This document shows, piece after piece, positions 11,270-23,699 of a stretch of DNA of 64,000 nucleotides; the first letter of the stretch is position 1, and every line of letters begins with the position of its first letter. The notes below the pieces were generated by a model. That model saw only the letters and a list, made by a program, of their open reading frames with translations, was not told where the DNA came from and did no database searches. Source of the DNA: Amanita rubescens (taxonomy: Eukaryota > Basidiomycota > Agaricomycetes > Agaricales > Amanitaceae); NCBI GenBank assembly GCA_015039365.1, contig WION01000037.1:244348-308347 (forward strand), written 5' to 3'. A program made the position numbers and the translations under genes.

Positions 11270-14200
11270 ATGGGTTGCACTTGCAGCATTATGGGCTATA
11301 CTTGCAGCACCAAGGATTGCACCTGCATCAAGGATCCCGAGAGTGTTCCCATTGATTCCCAAGACAAAGATCTCAACCAGTCGGCTCCCACTACTAATGC
11401 ACCTTTGGGTTCGGCTTCTGGTGCTCCTCCAGCCTCCAAGGCTCCCGAAGCTTTAGGTTTGCCTCCCAGTTATTCTCAACGCTTGACTTCTGAACCCCCG
11501 GCTCCAGATCCGATTCCCAATGCTTCTTCGGCACCCATGCACCCTCCCGGTGCTCTTCCAGCCTCGGCTCCCATTACACCTCAAGGCTCAAGTTTCAACG
11601 TGTCATTGGCGATCTCAACGCCCAGCGCTTCTCAAGGTTCGGTTCCCAAAGCTCTTGCAGGCTTAACCCCCGAAGTGTCTACTTCAGGGTCAGCTCACAG
11701 TACGTCTCAAGTCTTAACTCCAATTACCGACCTAGGCTCTGAGTTGACTTCCAACATCACTCCGTCCTTAGCTCAGGGCTTGACCCCTGATAGTCCTTCT
11801 CGAGCGTCATCTTTTAAAGGTACTTCGGACTGGAATATCAGGGATCTTCTTTCCACTGTCAAAATGCTATGTAACGACCAGACAGTTAGTACCCTTTGTT
11901 TAATAGACTTTTCTCTGACAGTTTTTCCCCGACAGAACTTAAAGGAAGAGAGTCGGGATGCTGGTTATAGAACCATCATAGAGCCGTTTGCCGCTCCGGA
12001 TCTCTTGAAGCAGATAGAGGATAGCGAGCTTATGGAGGATGATCAAACGAAAATTCTAAAAATTATGCAAGAAGTGTGCAAACTGTGCAAATCCAAGCAT
12101 AGATTACTAATTTTTGTGAAAATCAGTGCATAGCAGATCACGAGATTGACTCGGACAAAAAACGCGAGGCTATAGCCAAGAACCTATATAAGCTGCTTCG
12201 GGCGTCAAAACAGCTTCTGCCCCGACGTCAGTTGGGCGCTAGAGAAGTGAAGTGGTCAGACCAGGAGAGCAAGGGAAAGTTTCTCCACAGCGAATATGTT
12301 AAGATCAAAGTCATCCGTTCTGCCAACATGAAGAATAACAGTAGCATACAAGTACGTCTGAGCCCTGATATGAAATCCTCTTCCATGACTCAGTCACCAT
12401 CAGAGGATTAGCCATGAGGTTGAGTCGTGGGCAAAGATATACGAAAGGGATCAAGGAGAGTATATCTTACCATTCTACGGCTTCTACTCCCCCGACGGCC
12501 TTCGCATGTGAGTAGTACTTTCCATAATGTATACAATGTCCAACTAGTTAATGTTAAATCAGTGCTTTGGTTAGCCCATGGATGCATAATGGCGACGCGC
12601 TAACGTATGTCATGCATCATGACAAAGACGTCAACTATTACCGAAAACTTGTAGGCTCTGTCCTTTTTCTCCATTTTTCTGGATTTTGAATGTGCCGATA
12701 TAGATCCTTGACATTGCGAAAGGGATCAAGGTCCTCCACGACACGAACCCTGTCATTGTACATGGAAACCTGAGAGCAGTTCGTGACTCTTGTTTGTGAC
12801 ACTGGCGTAGAGTGTGCTAATGTCTTGACAAGAAAAATATACTTATTGGAGACAAAGGCCAACCGTTAATCACAGACTATGCGCTTGCAAAGGCATGCTA
12901 TACTAACCCATATTCGTACGCAACGCTAAATGCCGTCCACGTAGTTTGATGGTGAACTGATTACCCTGACCACTCGGGCACCAGATGGTTGTAGATGGTG
13001 TGCACCAGAGGTTTTCCAACTTGACGGAGAAGCTACTGTGTCAACCGCGGGCGATATTTATAGCTTTGGCATGACCATTCTGGAGGTAAGTCCCTTTTTA
13101 TTTTTGCCTTTGATGCTGGGAAACTGAATGTCATCTAGTTGCTTACTCATGAGATGCCGTACACTAGTATCAGGAATAATCTTCAGGTTGTTGCAATGAA
13201 GCAGGAGAATCAACCGCCCGACCGCCCGCAAGACGAGCGCGTCATAGAGCGTGGGCTGGATCAAACAATGTGGGACCTTCTCTGTCGTTGCTGGTCTGAG
13301 GAGTCGACCCGCATAGATCTAGTCAACCTCATCGACGCCATCAAGAACCTTCCTCCCTTACCTGCAGGTGACACGAATACACATGCGCCTTGGGCAACAA
13401 AGGTTCGAAAATTATATTTTGGCGTCAATGATTTATTGCTGATCTCCCATCCTCCACATCGCGGTCAGACGAAAAGACATATCCAACCAAAGCAAAAGAG
13501 ACACTCAGATCCACCACGACTTACAGATATTGTATCCGAGGTGCGGTCTCTCTAATACACCCCACGTTGTGGCTAATTGATACTAGCTCACCACAAATGA
13601 CGACGTGACAAAGAAGAAACAAATTGACCTGCTGTCAAAACTTTTATGCTCATCAGACCACCACAGCATCAGCTCTTCGTATGTCCAGGACCTGATAGAT
13701 TCTATTTTAAGTGTATGTATATTCTACTTGTTTGTATTATTACTCATTACTGGCAGCTATTTCGCAATAATAGCCTACCAAATTCAGAAGCCAAAAGACA
13801 AGCAAGGAAACTAATGTATGAATCGGTATCCAAGATAAATGGCACACCAAGATCTCTTTCGATTACCGAGTCGGATATCAAATTAGAGCATAGTCTTGAC
13901 ATTACGTGTCACGGAACTTCTGGCGAGCGGGAAGCTACTTTAAAAATGATAAATAAAGTACCCACCCGAATATTTTCCAATTCACATTACTGATTCTTTG
14001 ATAAGGATTTGGTCACAAAAGACCTCTTTCGAGACGCTCTTGGGTGGCAATCGCTCGCCAAAGAGGAATATATTGTCCCATTGCTGGGAATATATGAAGC
14101 AGAATTAAACTCATTCCTTGTGTCACAGCGCATGCCTAAATCATTAACCGATTGGAGAGTAAGTCAGGGACAGGACATCAATGCAACTCAGATACATGGA

Positions 14201-14890
14201 CGGGTAAGAGTCTAGCGCTTATATTAAGAAGATCAAATGCAATCCATGACTCATATACAACAGATGCGGGAGGTAGCCGAAGGCATTGCTTATATTCACT
14301 CTGAAGGAATTATGCATGGCGACTTGCGTGGAGTACGTATCCTGACCTAGCGTTTCGTCACATAAGTTTCATTTCTTTGTCTACTAGGAAAATATTGTTC
14401 TCGAAGATGATTCCCGCTGCAGGATTGCTTACTTTGGATTAACCCATGATCGCGATCTGAATAAGTCCACTGTGCCGTTCACATTCAGTCCACATTTTGC
14501 TGCGCCAGAACTCTTTGGCATGTGCAACAATTGTGCTGAACCTGCGTGTCACGGATGCGGTACAGCTGACCATGTGCAGAAAGGCGGTAAAACCATGAAA
14601 ACAGACGTGTATGCTTTTGGTTGCCTTTACTATACAGTGGGTTTCAAATGTTCTTTTTAATTCAACCTCTTGAGCGATACTGTCTTCTGCAGATATTCTA
14701 TGGTCAGCTTCCTTTTGAGGGGAAGAATTATTACCAAATCATGTGGCTCGTCACCCAAAAAGAGCGCCCAAAGCAATTAGGAAAACGCATGGAAACCGAT
14801 ACCTGGAATCTTCTCCTGGACTGTTGGAAACAGAAGCCTTCTGATCGTCCATCGATGCAAGAAATAGTAGCTCGTCTCGTCGATCACTAA
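11270..14890 (+). CDS. Tandem TKL pseudokinase protein with MGC acylation-type N-terminus
   Basis: The start ATG at 11270 gives MGCTCSIMGYTC. Gly2 and Ser6 fit the N-myristoylation pattern, and nearby cysteines could be palmitoylated, suggesting membrane anchoring. A low-complexity Pro/Ser/Thr region of about 170 residues follows, then a helical domain. The first kinase-like domain has VKIKVI, HGNLRA (Asp to Asn), DYALAK (DFG to DYA) and APEVFQLDGEATVSTAGDIYSFG. Its C-lobe continues to PRLTDIVSE. A phase-0 intron (13541-13586) then leads to LTTNDDVTKKKQIDLL and a second kinase-like domain. That domain has no glycine loop and keeps HGDLRG and ENIVL. It carries AYFGL in place of DFG and a Cys insert CNNCAEPACHGCG before DVYAFG. 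Its C-lobe ends RPSMQEIVARLVDH and a stop. Both domains lack at least one catalytic residue, so a scaffold or sensor role is more likely than catalysis. Some splice sites in the first domain are uncertain. Confidence 0.75.
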
Positions 14891-15279
14891 ATTAAGAAAT
14901 AGTGGTACTGATGCCGTCTACTTAAGGCGGGGCATCTATTCTATCAGTACTTTACCTATCCTCGCAAGTCTTGTTTGTTTGTAGAATAATTATGCAGAAC
15001 TGTAACATTTTCACCCACAGCTCGTCCTCGCGCCTGATCCCTTGAGTGCATGTAAGTTACAGGGGAGGCCCAGATGACAGCGATGTATCTCTACACTCTT
15101 CTTATCCCCTTGATTCTTCTTTTGTACATAACGTTCTTGCTGCCCTCCATCGGTACCTCACCCTACCGCTCGACTTTCCCAGAGTTCAGCGTCGCTGGAC
15201 GCCGAGTTCGACCAGTCAAATCACATGTCTAACAAACGTCTGCTGTGGCTGTGCTGGTTCAGTCTTGACCCTGAACCAG

Positions 15280-18200
15280 ATGGATGTCGATCTTCCTTCC
15301 ACTAGTTCAAAACGCCCTGCTCCTCCCTCCTCCTCTTCCGCTGACAAACGCCCAAACCTTCTTCTGCCGGATAGACAACTGACTACGCTCAGCTTCAACA
15401 TGGATAGGGAGAGGACGAAATGGGAAATGTTGATCAATGCAGCCGAGGCTAACGAATACCTGTGGTTGAGTATACTTTCGGACGTTTTGATGCGCCTCGC
15501 GATGGAATTGGCGTCCACAAACATGAAAGACAGCGTTATCGCGAATCTGACCCTTCCGCGCGCAGAAGCCATTGTGAAGAATTTCAACGAAGACGAGTTG
15601 GAAGGGTGGAAGGTTGGCGTGCGGAATGGTGTTAAGAGGAACGATTGGATTGACCTGCTTGCGCGTCGTATGTACATTTCGGATTATTTTTATAATCCGA
15701 TCGCATTTAATCGCGACCACAGTGGAACTCGAAATTCCAGAGATAGCGGCAGCGTTATTGACCGCCGATGAACAGCAGGTTTGTTCGTATTCGTACCTAT
15801 GTATTTTAAGTTCTCAAACTGAATCAGTTGCCAAACGAGCCCGAGGCAGTGGAAGAGGCATGTCCGGGCCTCACCCCCTCATCTTCCGATAATTTCAGCC
15901 CTGCGCAACACAAGATAAAAGACGAGGAAGTCACCCAGGCTGCCTCGGACATTTTCGGCGAACAATTGGAGTTGTCCACGAAGGTTGAATGCGCGACCCT
16001 TCTCGAATGCATCATCGACCGCTCAGAGGGCAAACTCCAGGTCGCGTTTACCAACAATGGAAAGGCAATCAAACTCATGCGCGAAAATCCCAAATTGGAA
16101 TCTGCACTGAAAAAAGCTTGGAGAACAAAGGATTACCAGGAGATTCGGGAATCAGGTGAGCGTCGGGCCTCGCTTGCAGGCAGTTACTGTTTCCCTCAAC
16201 TCGCTCCCGGCAGAGTTATTGACCGTGCCGAAGCCCTATAAAGATGAACGTACGAGCCATTGTCAATTCCAAAATCTGACATATTGACCATTCCGGATAC
16301 AGCGGCGGCGCAGAGGGCAGGCTAGGAGTTAATATATAACGATACGGAGAGACTTGCTCATAGTTTTCTTAGCGACTGAAAACGCATGGATTACTCAGTA
16401 CCGCGGTAAAGCTCCGGCGGCATTGTGGGGCCAAATAAAAAAGTCTATGACGCAAACGGATCGATACGCCAGATATCTTGCAATTGTCCAGTCGTCTGGC
16501 ACAGGGAAATCCCGGATGATAGATGAATTGAGCAAGAAGCACTTAGTGATACCTGTCAACTTACGAGACTCTCATGAAACCGGTCTGTCTCTTTTTTTGT
16601 CACGCTGCAGGCTGGCAGTGGTTTAAAATATTTCAGGCTATCCTCCCCCAGACGAGCAAGCACGCCGATATATTTGCTGTACGGCCAGCGAAATGGACGC
16701 CCGTGTCCATGCTGTAGCTTTTCTAAGAGCAGTCTTCAACGGGGCTTCAAAAGTTATTACCAATCTTCGCGTCGAGGGCGTGGATCGTCATAACCAGACC
16801 GTGAATTTATTCAGCAAATACATGTCCGAGGGCATGAATAGTGAATCACATGGTGAAAACCGACGCTCTTTCTATGATAACGTGGTTTCGGGTGCGATCC
16901 AGGTGCGTTGAGTATAATGTCAGTTTCTGCATTGGACCTTAACCGGCTCGCAGCTGGAAGGGGAAATCGATCAGGCTTTTGCTAAGAAAAAAGATATCGA
17001 CGATCAGCTGGCATCTGCGGGAATATGCGATGCCTTTGACAAATTGACTGTGACCTTGTCTTCTCTACGTCCAAACCCTGTCACCCTCGCCACCAGGCGT
17101 ACCGAGCCTTTGGTCATCCTCGCGTTTGATGAAGCACGCGCCCTCTCAAAACTTCACATCGACGAGTGGTCTCCTTTCAGTGAACTCCGCCGTGCCTTGC
17201 ATGCATTAAACGAACGACTTCTCTTTTCGCTGTTCCTCACGACGACAGGAAATGTTAATGCGTTAGCCCCCTCATCTAGCAAAGACCTTTCCAGTCGCAT
17301 GCGAAGTGAAGCCTTCTCTGCCAGTCGCCCCTTCGCTGAGGTTGGCTTTGATCACTTCGCGGTCAAAAACCAGTTCAATCTCAAAAAAGTCGCGGATGAC
17401 GAACACATCCCACTTTGGTCGTCCGCTGTGCGTCTCTTGAGTTAGTTGTCCACAAATAATTGCTTAGTTTTACTTTTCAGATGGGCAACTCGCTACGATG
17501 AAGGAAGTGATTCTGTCAAATCTGATATCATTCAATTTGCTGCTTTTAAACTCCGTGCTGGGAACAGTCGTTCGGGCGAACTCATTAAGACCGAAAAGCT
17601 GGCTTGCCTTGCACAACGGTTGCCGATCGAGTTCCACTCCGTCACGTATGCTTCCAAGGTTGACGAGCTTAAACTTGTCGAAGGCCACATGCGCATCCTT
17701 CTACGATCCGACCCTGGGTTCGAGAGCCTGACCACGGTGTCAGCATCGGAGCCATTGCTGTCCGAAGCAGCATATTCGATGATGTACCCTGATACGACGT
17801 TTAAGGCTGCAGAAACGCTCAAGAGTTGCTTGGCCGGTTACGCCATCCATAAAGGCGACCGCGGAGAACTGTTAGTCATGTTGCTCTTCATATTGGCTCG
17901 CGATCGCGCAATTGGACCTCCTGACGGATACGGTCGTCCTTCTTCCGGACGACGGTGGTGCTTGGTCCCTCGCTTCATGAAAGCGTTGTTCAGATTTCAA
18001 CATCCACTGGAGGCTTTCGCTAAAAGCAAAATTTTCTTTAACCACTGGGTAAAGGTACACCAACATGCGATGGTGAACGTTAAATACCTTGCGCAACTGA
18101 TGCGCAGAGGGGCAGCTTTGCTGTGTGGTACAAACCAGGCCGGAATCAATGGTATCATCCCATTCTTGCTTAAAGGTTACACCATTTTCCTCAAAAACAT

Positions 18201-18750
18201 CGGTGCCATCGTCTTTCAAGTTAAAAACGACGAAAAGTTTCAAGATACACCAAAATTCAAGCTCTTCAAGGCCATGGACCCATATGCACTTGGCATCCTG
18301 AATCGAGGAGACAAAATTCCCATTATTCGGATCGTCTTTGCTCTTGCCTCAAAGACTTCTTGTCTCAAACGTGTTAAATGTGAAGAAGACTTTGAGAGCT
18401 ATGACTTCTGGGTTGGCGGCATATCTCCAACTGTTTTTTTACCTGTGGGTGATCACGACGAGAGCATCTGGACGGCACTCCTACAGGCTACATATGGCTG
18501 GGAAGACATTTACAAGACAGACTTCGACAGTATTGTGACGCGAGGCCTTCGTCGATCGATGAATCCAGGTACAGCTAAAAATAAACATCAGTGGGAGAAT
18601 TGGGCGGATTTTACGGCAATGGATAACAGTAAGGAGAATGATGATGATGATGATGAGGAGGAGGAGGAGGAGGAGGAGGAGGAGGAGGGTTTGGATGAGG
18701 AGGAGGAGGAGGAGGAGGAGGAGGAGGAGGAGCGTATGGATGAGGATTAG
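15280..18750 (+). CDS. Large P-loop NTPase of a basidiomycete effector-like family, with acidic tail
   Basis: The ATG at 15280 (MDVDLPSTSSKRPAPP) starts a protein of roughly 1,000 residues in about eight exons. It has a helical N-terminal region (DELEGWKVGVRNGVKRNDW), then YLAIVQSSGTGKSRMIDEL with Walker A SSGTGKSR. IPVNLRDSHETG and GYPPPDEQARRY follow, then a Walker B-like strand PLVILAFDEARAL. The C-terminal part includes KGDRGELLVMLLFILARD and FWVGGISPTVFLPV. The last 40 or so residues are almost pure Asp/Glu, from a GAG/GAT repeat. SSGTGKSR followed by GYPPPD is a signature I associate with expanded agaricomycete NTPases related to Crinkler-like effectors. The nuclease-like nature of the C-terminal domain is not established. 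The splice near 17,440 is uncertain. The gene lies between two kinase genes in the same orientation. Confidence 0.65.
18638..18747 (+). repeat. GAG/GAT trinucleotide tract encoding a poly-acidic tail
   Basis: The tract is an almost uninterrupted run of GAT and GAG codons broken by one GGTTTG and one CGTATG unit. It encodes the Asp/Glu tail of the NTPase gene and is prone to slippage. A Leu/Ile-rich frame on the opposite strand is a shadow. Confidence 0.85.
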
Positions 18751-18954
18751 ATGATACATGAGAATGCCAACAGTGGCTCTGCGCTTGTGCAGGTATGTAT
18801 TCGATCGACTATCATCTGTGTATTAGGTCAGCCACGGAGACTACAATTCAATCACAACTTCATGTGTAAGCACCGCCTAATGGGATTCCAGACGTGATGC
18901 CGACGTCCATGTGCGATGAACTTTCTGCTTTGCAATTCGACGGTCAAATCCTGC

Positions 18955-19831
18955 ATGGGTTGCGTTTGCTCCAGAAACTCGGCTGCCCATGAGGAAGATC
19001 CACCAGTGAATGCCCCTCAGCAAAATCGTCCAGGCGTCCAGGCGCCTCATCACTCAGATTCTAGTGCCTCGTGCCCTGGAGGCTCAGATGCCGATCAGTT
19101 GACTTCACTGTCGCCTGACAATACCCCTGAACAAAATCGTTCAAACGCTCGACGCTGGCCTTCTGGTGCCTCAGGCCCTGGAGGCTCGGATGCCAATCAG
19201 TCGACTTCACTGTCGCCTGGCAATACCTTTCAACAAAATTGCTCAAACCCCAAGGTACATCGACGCTTGCCTTCTGGTACCTCGGGCCCTCGAGACCCGG
19301 ATGCTTGCGTATTTGAAATTACGTTTGGTCAAATCATCGTTCACCAGGAAACAATCCTTCTCTCCCCGGATTTTCACTGCAAAATTAGTGATTTTGGCTT
19401 GACGCGGCGCGTAGCCACTGATAAAGAGATCACCTTATTCCACCCGAATTTTGCTACACCAACTGTTTGGCATGTGTGCCACGTGTGCTCAACGCAATTG
19501 CAATGGGATGCAATAAAGGTGACATGGATGGCATTAAAACAATGCCAGCAGACGTCTATGCTTATGGTTGTCTTTATTATGGAGTGCGTGTCGAACGTTT
19601 CAACTCATTTAGTCCTCTAAGCGATAGTCTGCACAGGTATTCTATGATAATATTCCTTTTCAGGGGAAAAAAACTCCTCAAATCATGTCGCTTGTCACAG
19701 GAGGACAGCGCCCGGTGCAATTAGCAACTCCGAGAATGAAAACCGACACCTGGGACACTATCCAGAAGTGTTGGGAACAAATACCTTCTCATCGCCCATC
19801 AATGCAAGAAGTAGCGACTTCGCTTTCTTAA
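18955..19831 (+). pseudogene. Broken MGC-type TKL kinase gene lacking the N-lobe
   Basis: The ATG at 18955 gives MGCVCSRNSAAHEED, again a dual-acylation pattern (Gly2, Ser6, Cys3/Cys5). Three imperfect repeats of about 34 residues follow (core SGASGPGGSDANQSTSLSPG), and the frame then enters a kinase at the strand before DFG (ILLSPDFHCKISDFGLTRR). Glycine loop, VAIK lysine and HGD loop are missing. A two-base deletion in the APE motif (ACACCAACTG in place of a CCAGAACT-type text) shifts the frame. The remaining C-lobe (DVYAYGCLYYG, then TWDTIQKCW and RPSMQEVATSLS) lies in other frames. It is convergent with the minus-strand kinase gene starting at 23,019. Confidence 0.75.
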
Positions 19832-20123
19832 GGTCGGTTTCTTGCGCCTATTGGATTACTACACTTGTCATTCCTGTGTCTACTATGCTCGTAACTCGAA
19901 AGTGGTTATGCACGCGGTAGGTAATTGCAAAGTAGATCTTGTGTATCGTCGTCATAGCGTACAGCATTTTACAAGCATTCGCGACGGGCAGGCTATTACT
20001 GGATGACAGCTTTTTGTAGTGGTAATGTATTAACCATATGGACATGAAAAGTAGAGTAAATGGAATTAGTGAAATTTGTTCCTACAAGTGAGAATGCCCC
20101 GATGGAACGAACAGATCATTGTT

Positions 20124-23019
20124 TCAAGACGCCGCTTGCGTCGCTGATGTCAATATCGCGAGTATTTGCTCCATTGTCGGACGTTCAGAAAAGTTGGATT
20201 GCCAACAGCTTTGGATGAGATTCCAGGTGCTATCCTCCATTCTTGGACTTGTTAATCGTTTTGGGCGTATCCCTTTCGTGACTAGTTGCATGACTTGAAG
20301 ACCATTGCTTCCATGAAAAGGGATAGTATCAAAGAATGTCTGTTGTCGTCGCTTAATCTACCAAGCGAATCAAGGAAAATTGGGGACGTACTGCATAATA
20401 AAAACATCCAAAAGCATAAACGTCGGTTTCCTTTGTTTTACTTTTATCCGGTGTATGGTGATCTCCGTGGTGCCCGTCGCACTCGGGCAGAACGCACTTA
20501 GTGCACCTACAATACAGTTCCGGCGCAGCAAAATTTGGCGAGATTCCTGCATTGGCTTCAGATTGCTGTGTGAACCCAAAACCAGTGATTTGACAGTGGA
20601 ATTCGGAATCGAGTAGGACCTTCCGCTTATAGATAATGGGATGAAATACTTGGAAAGTAGGTTATCGAGCTACTTACTCCGTTCAAGCGTCCGTGAACAA
20701 TTCCTTCTGAATGAAGATAACAAAGGCCCTCGGTTACCTCCCGTATCTAAGAGATATTAGTGATTCCGTTCAACTGCTTGAACAAGTACCAGAATCTTAC
20801 CAGCCTATGCATTGTAGCTACGACTGGTATCTGGTTTTTCGATCTCCATTGAGCCAACGTCCCGTTCACCATGAAAGGTGACACAAGAATTAAATGCGAT
20901 TTTTCTTCCCATATGCCTAGTAGGGGGAGGACAAAACGATGCGAGAGCGATCGCCATTCTACGGCGTCCCTATAGAAACCGTCTTGGAACGAATCCTATC
21001 CAAAGGAATAAGTGCTGGAAAAGTTGGAAGAGCAATTGACGGACCTCCTTATGACGACCTTTGTACAGCACCTTCAGCGCAACACGCCGTCCATCGTGTA
21101 CACCATCAAAAATTTGTCCAGGTCCTCCCATGGTGATGGCATCTCGATCGGTCTTGATATCAACAATAAATAATGAACTTGGCATGACGTTTGTTACAGA
21201 GATTAATTTGAACATCAGCACCCTGGCCTTCTGATTTGCGTCGCGGGTACCCGAACCTCTCAAGCTACCGTTTCTGAGGAGCTGGAAAGAAGTGTTAAAT
21301 ACAAAGAAATTGGCTGAATCGATCTAACACATACGTGCAGGACAAATTCAAGAAGAAGCTCGACGTCTGAAGTAGTCCTCAATTCGGAGGCAACAGTATC
21401 GTATTCAGGTAAATCCAAGACTTGTAGCATAAGACGAAGGGTTTTCTCGCTGATCATAGAGCCGTTGAGTACCGGTTCCTTCAGCTGGTAGTCATTAGCG
21501 GTAATACATTGATGGTTGATGGCTCAGAAGCGCATACCTCAGTTATGAGATCGGCAAGTAACGACGGGGAGCGAGTCAAATGACTCGTCACGACCTGCTC
21601 CATTGTCGGACGTTGAGAAGGATCACTTGACCAACAACGCTCGATGAGATTCCATATACCATCATCCATTCTTGGACTATCCAGACGGCTCGAGTGCACG
21701 CCGTTCGCGAGGAGCCACATAATTTGAAACGTTTTTTTCCCTTGAAAAGGCACGGTATCGAAAAATATCTGCCCCAGTCACCGCTACGTGAACCAAATAA
21801 GTAGAGCAACTCACTGCATAGTAAAGGCAACCAAAGGCATAGACGTCTGCTTCCATTGTTTTCATCTTTGTCTGCTCTCCACATCCAGCACTACACGCTT
21901 CAAACAGCTCTGGGGCGGTATAATTAATCGAAGTTGTCACGAAAGATCGCGATATGGCGGATTCAACATATTGGGTTAGTCCAAAATCAGCGATTTGGCA
22001 ATGAAATTCAGAGTCCACAAAGACATTCCACTGTTAAATGAAGATGGAATCCTAGAAAATACGGTATCAAAAAACTTACTCCGCTCAAATCGCCATGTAC
22101 GGTTCCCTGCGAGTGAATATACTGAACGCCCTGTGCCACCTCTAACATCTAACACATATTAGCATATCTATCCTGCCGTCCTGACGAGTAACGAAGTCTT
22201 ACCATCCTATATATCTCGGTTATACCAGGCGACCGATTCTTCCTCCACTGAATTAGTGTCCCATTCGTCATAAATGGTGATACGAGAAAAAGTCGTGATT
22301 TTTCTTCATATATTCCCAGGAGAGGAAGGATGAATTGGTGAGAGAGAGACCCCCATGCAAGGGCTTCACGACAAAAATCTCCTCTGAGTGAATTCTTCAC
22401 CATCAGATCAGCGTCAGAAAGGTATTGGTGGCAAACACTGACTTCATTATGAGGAGCCTTGTAAAGCATTTTCAAGGCAACAAATCGGCCTTGGTGTTGG
22501 CCTTTAACAACACTTCCGAAGTCCGCCAGAGCGGTTTCATTATGATCTGTATTGATATCATCGATAAATAGAGTTCTAGGTAAGATTCTTTTCTCGGACA
22601 GCTTGTTCATCATTTTCCTTGCTTTCCGAGTAGCATTTTGAACGTCACAGTGTTGTAGGCCACCATCGCGGAGCAGCTAAATTGAAAATGGTGTTTAGAA
22701 GAATGGATTAGTCGATTGAAACTACGCACACAGTGGATGAAGTCAAGCAATAGCCCAAGGTCTGATTCAGACTCTAGCCCTGAAACAACAGTGAGATGAT
22801 TTGGTGAATTCAACAGTTTGCCCATAAGATCGAGGGTAGTGTTGTTTACTACGTTTCGCATCGATGGCTAGAAGTGCTGAACAATTAACGGACGCTCTTT
22901 AATATCTCTGGAATTCGCACTTCAGTCCTGAGGATGGCCAGTAATGACGACAGAGTGGGTCCAGAATCGGCGGGGGATTCGGAGGATAAGGTTCCGGATG
23001 TCGACTGAGGTGGGGACAT
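20124..23019 (-). CDS. Tandem TKL kinase-pseudokinase protein
   Basis: This gene has the same layout as the plus-strand pair at 3,775-6,676. A start at 23,019 gives MSPPQSTSGTLSSESPADSG and then SLLAILRTE. A 53-nt intron leads to PSMRNVVNNTTLDLMGK, a helical segment and the first kinase domain. That domain has VALKML, HGDLSG then NVFVDSEF, DFGL, APELFEACSAGCGEQ and DVYAFG. The key residues are present, but the glycine loop reads LADFGSVVKG. Its C-lobe ends SLLADLITE. A phase-0 intron (21485-21537) joins it to LKEPVLNGSMISEKTLRLM and the second module. There the loop lysine (VALKVL) is kept, but the catalytic loop reads HGRLNG (Asp to Arg) and DFG reads GFG, so it is a pseudokinase. A Cys-rich insert CTKCVLPECDGHHGDHH follows its APELYC motif. 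The final C-lobe ends RPTMEQILAILTS and a stop at 20124-20126. The short N-terminal extension is low in complexity. Confidence 0.8.
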
Positions 23020-23699
23020 GGTCGTAGGATGGAGAACGTTTAGCGCTCAAGCAAGATCTTGCATTGATGATGAGTAATCGCATCGATTCTGGATGGTACG
23101 CATTGTAGCATTTGCGCCGGTGATACGACTAGAGGCGGAATGGCACGTGACCGCGCGTCGGGCCACTCGCATTCCCCCGGCGGAGCTCGCTAAAGTAAAG
23201 GATAAAGGCCAAGAGAAGTGGAAGGAAAAATATGTCCACTGGATTCCCGCCCTACACCTTGAAGGGGGGAGCGGCGAATGCTAAACCAGCCTTTGGGGTA
23301 ACCCCAGCGACAGATATTTTGGAGGTAAGTCTCGGTCCGCGTCTAGTGGATCTTGATTGTCCCGGGCTCGAACTCTTCTACCTATTCTAGTCTTTGTCTT
23401 TGCCATTCAAAAACGTTAACCAATCTCTCGGGGCGACATGAACTGTCGTCCTTGAAGAAGTTATAATAATATTGACGTCAGGACCCAACAAGATGGTGAA
23501 TGGAGCCACAATTGAAGCAGGAGTTTTGATTGTTTTCGGAATGAACCTCGGATGGGATGTCAACATCTCCAAGAATGAGTTCACTATCCCGGATATACGT
23601 TCCAGCTGGTATCCATCCGTCAGGCCGAGAATCATAAAAGAATGGATACGAGTCTACTCCTTGGCAGACTTCTGGTCCTGTTTTCGCATTGCTTCCCAT
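23020..23699. other. Intergenic stretch with unassigned open frames
   Basis: It contains overlapping short frames on both strands (for example 23,093-23,284 plus and 23,387-23,635 minus) without recognisable motifs. It may include the promoter of the minus-strand kinase gene and the edge of the duplicated PRODH/A-type unit. I do not support a gene here. Confidence 0.3.

Noticed and set aside
15216..15720. Two minus-strand frames of about 140-150 codons
   Set aside because: They are shadows of the first NTPase exons; the plus strand has motif-bearing exons and consistent splicing.
18481..18759. Leu/Ile-rich minus-strand frame resembling a membrane protein
   Set aside because: It is the antisense of the GAG/GAT tract of the NTPase acidic tail.
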